Positions 39,681-49,495 of a DNA stretch of 64,000 nt are shown here, one piece after another. This DNA is from Mycobacterium sp. OTB74 (lineage in GTDB: Bacteria > Actinomycetota > Actinomycetes > Mycobacteriales > Mycobacteriaceae). The translations under genes and the position numbers were made by a program. Location: positions 576,962-640,961 of the forward strand of contig NZ_JARXVD010000001.1 of NCBI RefSeq assembly GCF_029892685.1, read 5' to 3'. Numbering within the stretch: position 1 is the first letter of the stretch; each line of letters starts with the position of its first letter. A model generated the notes under the pieces. That model saw only the letters and a list, made by a program, of their open reading frames with translations. It did no database searches and was not told where the DNA came from.

Positions 39681-40637
39681 ATGACGGACGCCGGGGAGAC
39701 GTTGGCCGGGGTCGGTGAGTTCGCGGTGATCGAGCGGTTGGTGGCCGGGCGCAGCCGGCCCGCCGCTGTGATGCTCGGCCCCGGCGACGACGCGGCAGTA
39801 GTCGCCGCACCCGACGGTCGCGTCGTGGTGTCCACCGACATGCTGGTCGAACGTCGGCATTTCCGGCTCGACTGGTCGACACCAGATGACGTGGGTCGCA
39901 AGGCAATTGCACAGAACGCCGCCGATATCGAGGCGATGGGCGCCCGCCCGACCGCGTTCGTGGTGGGTTTCGGGGCTCCGGCCGGCACCTCAGCGGTCGC
40001 GGCGAGCGAGTTGTTCGACGGGATGTGGGCCGAGGCGTCGCGGTTCGGTGCCGGGATCGCCGGCGGCGACCTGGTGGCCGCCCCGCAGTGGGTGGTTTCG
40101 GTGACGGTGCTCGGCGATCTGTCCGGCCGTCCGCCGGTCCGGCTGTCCGGAGCCCGGCCGGGTGACACCGTCGCGGTCATCGGTTACCTGGGTCGGTCGG
40201 CAGCGGGATACAGCTTGTGGCACAAGGGTATTGGTGAGTTCGACGAGTTGCGTCGCCAGCATCTGGTACCTGAAGTGCCCTACGGTCAAGGGCTGGCCGC
40301 CGCGGTTGCGGGTGCCACCGCGATGACCGATGTTTCCGACGGCCTGCTCGCCGATCTTGGGCACCTGGCCCGGGCGTCCGAGGTGACCATCGACCTGTCG
40401 AGCGCGCTGCTCGCCGACGATGTGGCCGCGCTGTCTGCTGCCGCTGAGCGGGTGGGCGGTGACCCTCGCGGCTGGGTGCTGGGCGGTGGCGAAGACCATG
40501 CGTTGGTCGCGACGTTCGGCGGTGCCTTGCCGCCCGGTTGGCGAGCCATCGGAACGGTGGCTGAAGGAGAGTCCACGGTGACGGTCGACGGTGCGTCGTG
40601 GCATGGAGTCCGCGGCTGGGAATCATTCGGTCAGTAA
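39681..40637 (+). CDS. thiL: Thiamine-monophosphate kinase
   Basis: ThiL phosphorylates thiamine monophosphate to the active cofactor, which IlvB in this window requires. The 318-residue protein has GEFAVIERLVAG, the Mg/ATP motif MLGPGDDAAVV, STDMLVERRHFRLDW, AIAQNAADIEAMGARP, SDGLLADLGHLARAS and GGGEDHALVATF. ATG 39681 lies 8 nt after TAGACT (39667-39672), consistent with a leaderless mRNA. ung begins 9 bp after its stop. Confidence 0.96.
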   Translation: MTDAGETLAGVGEFAVIERLVAGRSRPAAVMLGPGDDAAVVAAPDGRVVVSTDMLVERRHFRLDWSTPDDVGRKAIAQNAADIEAMGARPTAFVVGFGAPAGTSAVAASELFDGMWAEASRFGAGIAGGDLVAAPQWVVSVTVLGDLSGRPPVRLSGARPGDTVAVIGYLGRSAAGYSLWHKGIGEFDELRRQHLVPEVPYGQGLAAAVAGATAMTDVSDGLLADLGHLARASEVTIDLSSALLADDVAALSAAAERVGGDPRGWVLGGGEDHALVATFGGALPPGWRAIGTVAEGESTVTVDGASWHGVRGWESFGQ

Positions 40638-40646
40638 GGTACTTGC

Positions 40647-41330
40647 GTGACTGCCCGACCCCTGCACGAATTGGTCGACCCCGACTGGGCGCGGGTGCTC
40701 GAGCCCGTCGCCGCCCAGGTGACCGCTATGGGCGAGTTCCTGCGAGCCGAGAACGCGGCCGGCCGCGGCTACCTGCCGGCCGGTGAGAATGTGTTGCGGG
40801 CCTTCACCTTCCCGTTCGATCAGGTGCGGGTGCTCATCGTCGGCCAGGATCCGTACCCGACGCCGGGGCACGCGGTGGGGCTGAGTTTCTCGGTGGCTCC
40901 CGATGTGCGCCCTCTGCCACGCAGCCTCGACAACATCTTCACCGAACTGTCTGCCGACCTGGGCTACGACAAGCCTGGTTGCGGGGACCTGAGCCCGTGG
41001 TCGAAGCAGGGCGTGATGATGCTCAACAGGGTGCTGACGGTTCGGCCGGGCAACCCGGCATCGCACCGGGGCAAGGGCTGGGAGGCCGTCACGGAATGTG
41101 CGATCCGGGCGCTCGTGGTGCGGCCGCAGCCACTTGTGGCGGTGTTGTGGGGTCGCGATGCGCAGACCCTCAAACCGATGCTGACCGGCGATCGGTGCCG
41201 GACCATCGAATCGGTGCATCCGTCTCCGTTGTCGGCATCCCGGGGCTTCTTCGGGTCGCGGCCGTTCAGTCGGGCCAACGAACTACTGGCCGAGTTGGGC
41301 GGCGACCCAGTCGACTGGCGCCTGCCCTGA
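40647..41330 (+). CDS. ung: Uracil-DNA glycosylase
   Basis: Ung excises uracil from DNA, an important repair activity in GC-rich genomes where cytosine deaminates often. The 227-residue length equals M. tuberculosis Ung. The catalytic motif is [19 protein letters not shown] and the DNA-intercalating loop [22 protein letters not shown] 40647 lies 6 nt after TAAGGT (40635-40640), a -10-like box that overlaps the thiL stop codon, so ung may have its own leaderless transcript besides read-through from thiL. Confidence 0.97.
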   Translation: MTARPLHELVDPDWARVLEPVAAQVTAMGEFLRAENAAGRGYLPAGENVLRAFTFPFDQVRVLIVGQDPYPTPGHAVGLSFSVAPDVRPLPRSLDNIFTELSADLGYDKPGCGDLSPWSKQGVMMLNRVLTVRPGNPASHRGKGWEAVTECAIRALVVRPQPLVAVLWGRDAQTLKPMLTGDRCRTIESVHPSPLSASRGFFGSRPFSRANELLAELGGDPVDWRLP

Positions 41331-41674
41331 CATTCCCTGTCATCTCGTGACGCGCTGAGTCCCTGGTCGGCGGACCCGATCCTTGCGCGTAAACATGAAT
41401 GACTTCTAGGCACAACGGCGTCGATACATCCACGCGTTATCGTGCCGCCAAGAATTCGTAAAAGTTGGGTCTGAGGTCGCCAACGAACCGTCTGGGAACC
41501 GTTGGAATGGCAGTAATGGTCTGCGAACGATTTCGACCAGACTCCCTCCGAGAAGGGCCATCTCTGCGCGTGAAGGTATGGCGGGCTCGAGCAGTGACCC
41601 AATGTGGCCTCGGTTGCTTTGCAGGGCGAAGCGACGAGCAGATCGTATGCGAATCAATCGCTGCACCAACTAGA
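41331..41674. other. 344-bp region between ung and the rhomboid-like gene
   Basis: This stretch is less GC-rich than its neighbours. It contains a small inverted repeat (ccaacg 41480-41485 with cgttgg 41500-41505). A frame open from 41465 continues into the next gene, but its first 70 residues look non-protein-like (many Arg/Cys/Gln, no family match I recognise). No tRNA or terminator is evident. The promoter of the rhomboid-like gene probably lies at the right end. Confidence 0.5.
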
Positions 41675-42532
41675 TTGCTGTTCACGCGAGCGTTCTCGTG
41701 GGTGCGGTCGGTCCGCGTCACAGTTGCCTACGCGCTGACGCTGGTAACTGTCGCGCTGACATTGAAAGCACTCGGCCCGCATGCGCAGGACGGGGCCGTA
41801 AATCTGCTGAGCACCAACCTGCACAACCTTGCGCGGGGTCGTCTGGACACGCTGGTTGACAGCGCCTTCGTCATCGACCTCGGCGACATCTACATGTGGT
41901 TGCCGGGGGTGGTGTGCCTATTGGGTTTGGGCGAACTGGCGTGGCGAGGCGCAAGACTGGTCGCCGCGTTCGCGTTGGGCCACATCGGTGCCACGTTGAT
42001 CGTCGCGGTCTGGCTTGTCGTTTCGATCGATAAGGGATGGCTGCCCCATTCATTGGCGCAGGCAAGCGACGTCGGGATCAGTTACGGCGTCGCGGGCGTG
42101 CTCGGCTCGCTGACCGCATTGATGCCGGATCGCCGGCGCGCCGTGTGGGTGGGCTGGTGGTTCGGCATCGCGGCGTGGGAGGCGTCGAGCCTGGACTTCA
42201 GCGCTGTCGGGCATTTACTGGCTCTGATGTTGGGCGTCGCGGTATCCGCGCGGTGGCGTTCCGATACGCGCTGGACACCGGCTCGCGCGATAGTGCTCAC
42301 TGTCGGCGTCGTGTTCAGTTACCTCACACTTGCCGGGGGATGGGTTTCTGCTGCACCGCTGGTGGGGTTCGCCGGTGTATGCGTGGCGATTGTTTACGTG
42401 CACGGCCTTCGAAGGGGCCACACTCGAACCGGGAGCACCGTGGCGGCGAACGGTGTGAACGTGGTCGCCGTGAGGCAGATCGAGCTGTCATCGCCGGGCT
42501 GGGGTTTGGTTACCCCGCCGAACATCGCATGA
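41675..42532 (+). CDS. Rhomboid-like integral membrane protein
   Basis: The product (285 residues from TTG 41675) has about six membrane helices and resembles mycobacterial rhomboid-like proteins: LLSTNLHNLARGRLDTLVDSAF after helix 1, ALGHIGATLIVAVWLV and DVGISYGVAGVLGSL. The usual rhomboid protease Ser motif (GxSG) is replaced by GISYGVAG, so proteolysis is doubtful. The start is uncertain: TTG 41675 and GTG 41702 both place helix 1 correctly. The C-terminal 40 residues are soluble. Convergent with rpmB. Confidence 0.75.
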   Translation: MLFTRAFSWVRSVRVTVAYALTLVTVALTLKALGPHAQDGAVNLLSTNLHNLARGRLDTLVDSAFVIDLGDIYMWLPGVVCLLGLGELAWRGARLVAAFALGHIGATLIVAVWLVVSIDKGWLPHSLAQASDVGISYGVAGVLGSLTALMPDRRRAVWVGWWFGIAAWEASSLDFSAVGHLLALMLGVAVSARWRSDTRWTPARAIVLTVGVVFSYLTLAGGWVSAAPLVGFAGVCVAIVYVHGLRRGHTRTGSTVAANGVNVVAVRQIELSSPGWGLVTPPNIA

Positions 42533-42563
42533 CTGGACCGGCGGCCTCCTGAGGACACACGAA

Positions 42564-42592
42564 AGCGCTGCGTGCGATTCGCACGCAGCGCT
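42564..42592. terminator. 13-bp stem terminator between rhomboid-like gene and rpmB
   Basis: Arms 42564-42576 (agcgctgcgtgcg) and 42580-42592 are exact inverse complements with a 3-nt centre. It lies in the 108-bp gap between two convergent genes and can serve both directions. Confidence 0.75.
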
Positions 42593-42640
42593 CGGTGTCG
42601 CTATGAAATCGGACCGCCCGCTTGCGGGCAGTAGCCGAAA

Positions 42641-42835
42641 CTAGCCGCGGGTGACCTTGCCGGCCTTCAGGCAGGACGTGCAGGCGTTGACGCGCTTGCG
42701 GTTGCCGCCCGGACGCTCAACGGCACGCACGGTCTGGATGTTCGGATCCCAGCGGCGGTTGGTCCGACGGTGGGAGTGCGAGACCGACTTGCCGAAGCCG
42801 GGTCCCTTTCCGCAGATGTCGCACACGGCGGCCAT
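42641..42835 (-). CDS. rpmB: 50S ribosomal protein L28 (zinc-binding, C+ form)
   Basis: The 64-residue protein has [25 protein letters not shown] at the start and [13 protein letters not shown] at the end. The two CxxC pairs make it the zinc-containing (C+) form of L28, the one used when zinc is sufficient; mycobacteria usually carry a cysteine-free copy elsewhere under Zur. ATG 42835 follows GAGGAG. The long upstream gap (250 bp, divergent from the DAK gene) contains a direct repeat tgctaccag at 42951-42959 and 42966-42974. Confidence 0.96.
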   Translation of the reverse strand: MAAVCDICGKGPGFGKSVSHSHRRTNRRWDPNIQTVRAVERPGGNRKRVNACTSCLKAGKVTRG

Positions 42836-43085
42836 GAAGAACTCCTCGAAAATCAGTACTTGGGGTCTGAGTCCGACGGCCACGGGCAAGCGCGGCGCGA
42901 CCAGACAACCTGACCAGGATACCGGGCGGACAGGGGATCACCAAAATGGGTGCTACCAGGCCTGCTGCTACCAGTGTGACACGAGCGGCGGGTCGGGAAT
43001 CCACGACCGGAATGTGTCGGCCGCAATGGTTAGGCTGGCGCATTGACCGGTGGGCAGGCCGGGGGAGAACACTTGGGGAGGTCAG

Positions 43086-44774
43086 ATGCCGGTTGGCGCG
43101 GTAGCCGCACCCCGTCCGCCGTACGTGCTGGATGGGGCCGCGCTGCGTGACTGGGCTCACAGCGGGGTGACCCAGCTGATTGCCCACACCGACGAGATCA
43201 ACCGGCTCAACGTCTACCCGGTCGCCGATTCGGACACCGGCACCAACATGTTGTTCACCATGCGCGCCGCCGCTACCGGCGCTGATGAGGCCCTCTCCAC
43301 GGCGGGCAACGACGTGGTCGCAGTTGCCGCCGGGTTGTCGGCTGCCGCGCTGACCGGGGCGCGTGGCAACTCGGGCGTCATCTTGTCCCAGATTCTGCGC
43401 GGCCTGGCTGACGTCACCGCCCAAGCCGGGCAGCAGCGCCACCACTTCAGCGAGATCGACGCCGCGGTCTTCGCCGCAGCCCTGCGGCATGCCATTGCCC
43501 TTGCCGTCGCGTCGGTGGGCGAGACGGTCCCGGGCACCATCGTCTCGGTGCTTCAGGCCGCGGCGACCGCGGCCGAAGGGTGCGTCGCAACCGGTGACCT
43601 CGCGGAGGCGGTGGCCGCTGCCGCCGATGCCGCAGCTACCGCTCTGGACCGCACCCCCCAACAACTTGATGTGCTGGCCGAAGCCGGCGTGGTTGACGCG
43701 GGCGGCCGGGGACTGTTGGTGCTGCTGGATGCCATGACCGCGACCATCACCGGCCAGAGCTCGGAGCGCCGCCCCTACCGGCCGGCCCCTGCGGTTGCCC
43801 CGTTGGAGCCCGAGCACGCCCACGCACACGGTGAATTTTCCGGAGCCACACCGCAATTCGAGGTGATGTACCTGTTGGCCGATTGTCGACCCGAAGGTGT
43901 CGAGGTGCTGCGTGCACGGCTGGAACTGCTCGGAGATTCGGTGGCCATCGCCGCCTCCGGTGAGGCCGACGCGGATATCAGGTACCGCGTCCATGTCCAC
44001 TCAGACGATGCCGGTGCCGCCATCGAGGCCGCGCTGGACCTGGGCACTCTCAGCCGCGTCCAGGTGACCGCATTGATCGGCGCGGTCGGCGCTCGACAGG
44101 CCGGTGGCTGGAGCCGCGACCGTGCCGTGCTTGCCGTGGTCGACGGTGACGGGGCTGACGAATTATTCAGTGCCGAAGGCGCTTTCGTACTCCGGCCGGG
44201 TGCTGACCCGATCAGTGCTCAGCAGTTCCTGGCCGCTCTGGTCGGCACCGATGCTGCGCAGATCATGGTGCTGCCCAACGGTTATCTGGCCGCCGAAGAA
44301 CTCGTGGCCGGTTGCACCACCGCGATCGGTTGGGGCATGGACGTGGTGCCGGTGCCCGCCGGATCCATGGTGCAGGGGTTGGCGGCGCTGGCTGTGCATG
44401 ACGCCGGCCGCCAGGCTGTCGACGACGGCTACACCATGGCGCGGGCCGCGGCCAGTGCCCGGCACGGCTCGGTGCGGATCGCTACCGAGGAGGCTCTGAC
44501 CTGGGCCGGCTCGTGCCGGCCGGGCGACGGGCTGGGCATCACCGGCGATGAGGTGCTGATCGTCGGGCACGATCTGGTCGGCGCGGCCACCGGACTGATC
44601 GACCTGCTGTTGTCCTCCGGCGGTGAGCTGGTGACGGTACTGACCGGGGCCGGCGTCGACGCGGAAATTGGGGTCGCACTGGCCGAACACGTCCGTCGTA
44701 AGCATCTGGCCGCGGAACTGGTCACGTACCACACCGGTCATCGCGGTGATGCGTTGCTGATCGGTGTGGAGTAA
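43086..44774 (+). CDS. DAK2/FakA-like (YloV-type) kinase-domain protein
   Basis: The 562-residue protein has a DhaL domain with the metal/ATP motif LNVYPVADSDTGTNMLFTM and GARGNSGVILSQILRG, a middle region, and a C-terminal domain ending TYHTGHRGDALLIGVE. In Firmicutes such proteins (FakA) phosphorylate fatty acids bound to FakB; no FakB/DegV gene is seen nearby. As I recall, M. tuberculosis carries two shorter genes here (Rv2974c, Rv2975c), while the present gene is intact. ATG 43086 has GGGAGG upstream. The stop overlaps the recG start (TAATG). Confidence 0.88.
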   Translation: MPVGAVAAPRPPYVLDGAALRDWAHSGVTQLIAHTDEINRLNVYPVADSDTGTNMLFTMRAAATGADEALSTAGNDVVAVAAGLSAAALTGARGNSGVILSQILRGLADVTAQAGQQRHHFSEIDAAVFAAALRHAIALAVASVGETVPGTIVSVLQAAATAAEGCVATGDLAEAVAAAADAAATALDRTPQQLDVLAEAGVVDAGGRGLLVLLDAMTATITGQSSERRPYRPAPAVAPLEPEHAHAHGEFSGATPQFEVMYLLADCRPEGVEVLRARLELLGDSVAIAASGEADADIRYRVHVHSDDAGAAIEAALDLGTLSRVQVTALIGAVGARQAGGWSRDRAVLAVVDGDGADELFSAEGAFVLRPGADPISAQQFLAALVGTDAAQIMVLPNGYLAAEELVAGCTTAIGWGMDVVPVPAGSMVQGLAALAVHDAGRQAVDDGYTMARAAASARHGSVRIATEEALTWAGSCRPGDGLGITGDEVLIVGHDLVGAATGLIDLLLSSGGELVTVLTGAGVDAEIGVALAEHVRRKHLAAELVTYHTGHRGDALLIGVE

Positions 44775-47011
44775 TGGCGCGCCTCGGCGACCGCCTCGAT
44801 TTCGTTCTGGGTAAGAAGACTGCCGACAAACTCGAGGAACATTTCGGCCTGCGCACCGTCAACGACCTGTTGCGGCACTACCCGCGCAAATACAGCGACA
44901 GCATGTCTGTGCGTAACCAGGGTGACGTGCTCGACGTCGAAGAGGGCGAACATGTCACGTTCATCGACTCGGTCTCCGACGTCAAGGTCGGTGACATGAA
45001 GCCCGTTATGCGCAAAAACCGGCGGATTACGCCGAAGTGGTTGCGGCTCACGCTCGGTCAGCACCGCCCACCTGTGACAGCGACGTTTTTCAATGCCGGC
45101 TGGATGGTGGAAAAGCTGCCCGTCAAAACCAAGCTCATGATCTCCGGTGAGATCAAGTTCTTCGGCAGGACCATGCAGCTGAACCATCCGGCCTTCCTGG
45201 TGCTCGATCCGCCGGACGGTAAGGACATCGGGACCAAGTCGCTCAAGACCATCGCCGCTACTTCGGGGGCCACCGGCGATGATCTGCTGGCGTTCTTCGA
45301 GCGCGACTTCTTCCCGATCTACCCGGCCTCGGCCAAGGTGCAGAGCTGGGATCTGTACGCCTGTATCCGGCAGGTGCTCGACGTGCTCGACCCGATCGCC
45401 GATCCGCTGCCGGAATCCTTTGTGCGTCAACGTGACCTGATGTCCGAAGACCAGGCGCTGCGGGCCGTTCACCTGGCCGAGAATGCGGCGCAGCGCGACC
45501 GCGCCGCCGAACGCCTGACCTACGACGAAGCCGTTGGTCTGCAATGGGGGTTGGTGGCCCGCCGGCATGGCGAACTCAGCGAATCCGGCCCCGCGGCTGC
45601 GCGGCGCGACGACGGTCTGGTCGCCGCGATGGCGCACCAACTGCCGTTCGAACTGACTGCGGGCCAACGCGAAGTGCTCGAGGTGATCTCGGGCGAACTG
45701 GCTCGCACCCGGCCCATGAACCGCATGCTGCAGGGTGAGGTCGGCTCCGGCAAAACCATCGTCTCGGTGCTGGCCATGTTGCAGATGGTTGACGCCGGCT
45801 ACCAGTGCGCGCTGCTGGCCCCGACGGAAGTTCTTGCCGCCCAACATGCCCGGTCGGTGCGCGATGTGCTGGGGCCGTTGGGTATGGCCGGTGAACTGGG
45901 TGGTGCGGAGCAAGCAACCAGCGTTGCGCTGCTCACCGGATCCATGACCGCACAACAGAAACGGCAGACGCGCGAGGCCGTCGTGTCCGGACGGGCCGGC
46001 ATCGTCATCGGCACCCATGCACTGCTTCAGGACACCGTCGAGTTCCACGACCTCGGCCTGGTGGTGGTCGACGAGCAACACCGGTTTGGTGTCGAACAGC
46101 GAGATGCTTTGCGGGCCAAGGCAGTTGACGGCGTCACGCCGCACCTGCTGGTGATGACGGCCACACCGATCCCGCGCACCGTCGCACTGACAGTCTACGG
46201 CGACCTGGAGACCTCGACGCTGCGGGAACTGCCGCGCGGCCGTCAACCCATCACCACCAACACCATTTTCGTCTCGGAGAAGCCGACCTGGCTGGATCGG
46301 GCCTGGGCGCGGATTCGCGAGGAGGTCAGCAGCGGGCGGCAGGCCTACGTGGTGGCTTCCAGGATCGACGAATCCGACAAACCGGCGGGCCAGAATCAGT
46401 CGGGCCAACCTCCGGTCACTGTTATCGCACTCCTCGAGCAGCTGAGCGCCGGCCCACTGTCGGGGTTGCGGTTGGGGTTGATGCACGGTCGGCTCAGCGG
46501 CGACGAAAAAGACGCCGTGATGTCGGCGTTCCGCGCCGGCCAGATCGATGTGCTGGTGTGCACCACGGTGATCGAGGTCGGTGTCGATGTCCCGAACGCG
46601 ACGGTGATGATGGTGATGGACGCCGACCGGTTCGGCATCAGCCAGCTCCATCAGCTACGTGGGCGCATCGGTCGTGGCCAACACCCGAGCCTGTGCCTGC
46701 TAGCCACTAACCTGCCGGAGAGCTCCAAAGCGGGCGAGCGGATCAAGGCCGTCGCGAGCACGCTGGACGGATTCGTACTCGCCGATCTGGATCTGGACGA
46801 GCGTCGTGAAGGGGATGTGCTGGGACTCAACCAGTCCGGACGCACCATCAATCTCCGGTTCCTGTCACTGCGGGAGCACCTCGAGGTCATCACGGACGCG
46901 CGGGCGTTCTGCGAGTCGATGTATGAGCAGGATCCGCACAACGCCGGAATGACTTTGCTGGCAGCACAATTCACCGAAACCGACCGCGTCGAATACCTGG
47001 ACAAGGCGTGA
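44774..47011 (+). CDS. recG: ATP-dependent DNA helicase RecG
   Basis: RecG reverses stalled replication forks and moves branched DNA. The 745-residue protein has the N-terminal wedge domain (PVTATFFNAGWMVEKLP, OB fold), Walker A GEVGSGKTIVSVLAML, the DEQH box VVVDEQHRFGVEQR, MTATPIPRTVALTVYGDLE and the C-terminal QLRGRIGRGQHPSLCLL. An insert of about 30 residues (ESDKPAGQNQSGQPPVT) lies between helicase lobes. ATG 44774 overlaps the previous stop, and its own stop overlaps the HNH gene (GTGA), so the three genes are coupled. Confidence 0.97.
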   Translation: MARLGDRLDFVLGKKTADKLEEHFGLRTVNDLLRHYPRKYSDSMSVRNQGDVLDVEEGEHVTFIDSVSDVKVGDMKPVMRKNRRITPKWLRLTLGQHRPPVTATFFNAGWMVEKLPVKTKLMISGEIKFFGRTMQLNHPAFLVLDPPDGKDIGTKSLKTIAATSGATGDDLLAFFERDFFPIYPASAKVQSWDLYACIRQVLDVLDPIADPLPESFVRQRDLMSEDQALRAVHLAENAAQRDRAAERLTYDEAVGLQWGLVARRHGELSESGPAAARRDDGLVAAMAHQLPFELTAGQREVLEVISGELARTRPMNRMLQGEVGSGKTIVSVLAMLQMVDAGYQCALLAPTEVLAAQHARSVRDVLGPLGMAGELGGAEQATSVALLTGSMTAQQKRQTREAVVSGRAGIVIGTHALLQDTVEFHDLGLVVVDEQHRFGVEQRDALRAKAVDGVTPHLLVMTATPIPRTVALTVYGDLETSTLRELPRGRQPITTNTIFVSEKPTWLDRAWARIREEVSSGRQAYVVASRIDESDKPAGQNQSGQPPVTVIALLEQLSAGPLSGLRLGLMHGRLSGDEKDAVMSAFRAGQIDVLVCTTVIEVGVDVPNATVMMVMDADRFGISQLHQLRGRIGRGQHPSLCLLATNLPESSKAGERIKAVASTLDGFVLADLDLDERREGDVLGLNQSGRTINLRFLSLREHLEVITDARAFCESMYEQDPHNAGMTLLAAQFTETDRVEYLDKA

Positions 47012-47706
47012 AGCGCTGGGTCTGGCTGGTGGCGGCCGTGATATTGGCGGTCGTGGTGGCTGTTCAGGTCGGAAGTGACAAGGAACCCAGCGTCCGTGCG
47101 GACGTCGCCGCCCCACCGACCATCGCCCACGGTGCCGATGTGCTGGCCGGCATCGCGGTGATCCCGGAGCGGGTGCGTGACTACAACTACCGCCGCGCGG
47201 CCTTCGGGGAGGCGTGGACTGATGACAACTCGGCACCCGGCGGGCACAACGGCTGCGACACCCGTAACGACATCCTGGGCCGTGACCTGGTGGACAAGAC
47301 CTTCGTGTCGATCAAGCGCTGTCCGCAAGCGGTGAAAACCGGTGTCCTGCACGACCCGTACACAAACCAGACCATTGGATTCTCGCGCGGCAACCAGGTC
47401 GGCGCCTCGGTGCAGATCGACCACATAGTGCCCTTGGCACTGGCCTGGGATCTGGGTGCCCGGGACTGGCCCGAAGACCAACGGGTGCGGTTCGCCAACG
47501 ATCCGGCCAACCTGCTCGCGGTGTCGGGGCAGTCCAACCACGACAAGGGTGATCAGCAACCCGCCAGCTGGATGCCACCCAACCATGCGTTCTGGTGCCA
47601 GTACGCGATGCAGTTCATCGCGGTGCTGCGCGGCTACAACCTTCCCGTCGACCAGCCGTCGGTGCCGGTGCTGCGGGACGCCGCGGGTAGCTGCCCGACG
47701 GGGTAG
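47008..47706 (+). CDS. Exported HNH (DUF1524) nuclease-like protein (Rv2972c-like)
   Basis: The 232-residue protein starts MKRWVWLVAAVILAVVVAVQ, a signal/anchor helix, followed by a DUF1524 HNH domain: QIDHIVPLALAWDLGARDW (Asp-His about 138-139), NDPANLLAVSGQSNHDKGD and a late WMPPNHAFWCQYAMQF. Two further cysteines (GCDTRND, KRCPQAV) may pair. Extracytoplasmic DNA degradation is possible but unproven. GTG 47008 overlaps the recG stop. A 14-bp tandem duplication (47697-47710 and 47711-47724) includes and follows the stop codon. Confidence 0.88.
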   Translation: MKRWVWLVAAVILAVVVAVQVGSDKEPSVRADVAAPPTIAHGADVLAGIAVIPERVRDYNYRRAAFGEAWTDDNSAPGGHNGCDTRNDILGRDLVDKTFVSIKRCPQAVKTGVLHDPYTNQTIGFSRGNQVGASVQIDHIVPLALAWDLGARDWPEDQRVRFANDPANLLAVSGQSNHDKGDQQPASWMPPNHAFWCQYAMQFIAVLRGYNLPVDQPSVPVLRDAAGSCPTG

Positions 47707-47750
47707 TACCGACGGGGTAGTACCGAAAAAGCAGCGATGCCGAAAACAAC

Positions 47751-47800
47751 AAACGGGCCGCTTCTTCTCGCAAGAAGCGGCCCGTTTGTCCGTTTGGGCG
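47751..47800 (-). terminator. 16-bp stem terminator plus half copy (D) of the dispersed element
   Basis: Arms 47751-47766 and 47772-47787 are perfectly complementary with a 5-nt loop. On the minus strand the stem is followed by a T-rich run, so it suits termination of the aldo/keto reductase transcript; it also faces the convergent HNH gene. Bases 47777-47800, read on the minus strand, equal 23 of the first 24 bases of repeat copy B, linking this terminator to the 62-bp element. Confidence 0.75.
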
Positions 47801-47804
47801 GGGC

Positions 47805-48641
47805 CTAGATACCGGTGTAGGTGGCCGGGTCCGGGCGGTAGCGGGTGCCGTCATCCAGACCGCTGAGCGCATCCATGTGCTCGGTCGCCAGTTCGAAGTC
47901 GAACACGTCCATGTTCTCGGCGATGCGCTCCGGCGACGAGGATCGCGGGATGACCGAGTTGCCCAGCTGCAGGCTCCACCGGATCAGTGCCTGGGCCGGG
48001 GTCTTGCCGTACTCGCCGGCGATCGAGGTTACGGCCGGGTTGGTCAGCAGGTTGCCGATACCCAGCGGGCTGTAGGCCTGGGTGACGATGCCGCGCTCGG
48101 CGTGCACCGTGCGCAGCGCCGACTGGTTCAGCAGCGGGTGCAGTTCGATCTGGTTGACCACCGGGCTGACGTAGCTCAGGTCGATGATGGTGGACAGGTC
48201 CTCGTCGGTGAAGTTGCACACGCCGATGGACTTGGCGGTGCCGTCGTTGTGCAGCTTGATCAGTGCACCCCAGCTGTCCACGTACTTGCTGACGTTGCCG
48301 GCGGGCCAGTGGATCAGGTACAGGTCCACGTACTCCATGCCGAGCTTCTCCAGGCTCACCTTGATGGCGTCCTGCGCAGCTTGAAAGCCCTGATCGGCGT
48401 TGGCCAGCTTGGTGGTAAGGAAGATCTCGGCGCGCGGAATACCCGACGCGGCGATCGCCCGGCCGACGGCTTCCTCGTTGCCGTAGACGGCGGCGGTGTC
48501 GATCAGGCGGATACCCATCTCGAGCGCGGCCGACACGGCCCGCTCGGTGTCGGCGTCCGACAGCTCAGCGACACCGAGACCGAGCGCCGGCATCGTGTTG
48601 TCATCGTGGAGCGCCACATTGGGAATCTCTGCGGAGGCCAT
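47805..48641 (-). CDS. Aldo/keto reductase (Rv2971-like, AKR5 type)
   Basis: The 278-residue (alpha/beta)8 enzyme reduces carbonyls with NADPH. Catalytic tetrad positions are visible: Asp in [13 protein letters not shown] with its Tyr, Lys in FLTTKLAN and His in YLIHWPAGN; the NADPH loop is [17 protein letters not shown]. tuberculosis Rv2971 and M. smegmatis homologues at this locus act on dicarbonyl compounds and have been linked to isoniazid susceptibility. ATG 48641. The second reductase gene ends 5 bp upstream, so the two are a tandem operon. Confidence 0.92.
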   Translation of the reverse strand: MASAEIPNVALHDDNTMPALGLGVAELSDADTERAVSAALEMGIRLIDTAAVYGNEEAVGRAIAASGIPRAEIFLTTKLANADQGFQAAQDAIKVSLEKLGMEYVDLYLIHWPAGNVSKYVDSWGALIKLHNDGTAKSIGVCNFTDEDLSTIIDLSYVSPVVNQIELHPLLNQSALRTVHAERGIVTQAYSPLGIGNLLTNPAVTSIAGEYGKTPAQALIRWSLQLGNSVIPRSSSPERIAENMDVFDFELATEHMDALSGLDDGTRYRPDPATYTGI

Positions 48642-48646
48642 GTCAC

Positions 48647-49495
48647 CTACCCTGTGAAGTTGAATGTGCGGGGATCGGGGCCCAGTCGGGTGCCGCTGTC
48701 GAGGGTTGCGATGGACGCCATGTCCTGCTCGCTCAGCTCGAAGTCGAACACGTTGAAATTACTCGCTATCCGGTCCGGGTTCACCGACTTGGGGATGACG
48801 ATATTACCCAGCTGCAGGTGCCACCTAATCAGCGCCTGCGCTGGTGTTTTGCCATGTCGGTCGGCAACCGCGACCACGGTCGGATCCTGCAGGAGTGAAC
48901 CCTGTCCCAACGGGCTCCAGGCCTCGGTGGCGATGCCCAGTCGGGCATGCGTTTCGCGCAGCTCGGCCTGCGGCCAGAGTGGGTGCAGTTCAATCTGATT
49001 GACCGCAGGCACGATCCCGGTCCCGTCGATCAGTGCGGTGAGGTGTTCAGGCTCGAAGTTGCTGACCCCGATCGAGCGAATTCGCCCCTCATCGCGCAGC
49101 TGAGCAAAAGCCTTGAAAGTCTCGACGAAGAGGTTCTGTGCCGGCATCGGCCAGTGGATGAGATACAGATCGAGGTAATCGAGGCCCAGCCGCTTCATAC
49201 TTGCGTCGAACGCGGCTAGCGTCTTGTCGTAGCCATGTTCGGAGTTCCACAGTTTGGTGACCACGAAGACGTCCGCGCGCGCGACGCCCGAGTTTTTCAG
49301 TCCCCGCCCTACCTCGGGTTCATTGCCGTATGCCGCAGCGGTGTCAATGTGTCGGTAGCCGGCGTGCAATGCTGCGGTCACAGCGCTTTCGGTGTCGTCG
49401 GCGGGTGTCTGCCATACCCCGAGACCGACCGCCGGGATGACAGCACCGTCATTGAGTGTCAGCGAGGGGCCTGATGCAGGTAAAGGATCAGCCAT
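48647..49495 (-). CDS. Aldo/keto reductase, tandem paralogue
   Basis: The 282-residue protein is clearly related to its downstream neighbour: [17 protein letters not shown] (Asp, Tyr), [12 protein letters not shown] (Lys), YLIHWPMPA (His) and [16 protein letters not shown] (cofactor). It keeps the more usual Lys-Ser in the cofactor loop, where the neighbour has Arg-Ser. A local duplication followed by divergence is likely; only one gene is present here in M. tuberculosis. ATG 49495 overlaps by two bases the possible ATG of the divergent lipN gene. Confidence 0.92.
   Translation of the reverse strand: MADPLPASGPSLTLNDGAVIPAVGLGVWQTPADDTESAVTAALHAGYRHIDTAAAYGNEPEVGRGLKNSGVARADVFVVTKLWNSEHGYDKTLAAFDASMKRLGLDYLDLYLIHWPMPAQNLFVETFKAFAQLRDEGRIRSIGVSNFEPEHLTALIDGTGIVPAVNQIELHPLWPQAELRETHARLGIATEAWSPLGQGSLLQDPTVVAVADRHGKTPAQALIRWHLQLGNIVIPKSVNPDRIASNFNVFDFELSEQDMASIATLDSGTRLGPDPRTFNFTG

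Noticed and set aside
41465..41674. N-terminal extension of the rhomboid-like protein from 41465
   Set aside because: The extra 70 residues look non-coding and precede the expected first membrane helix; family members begin near that helix.
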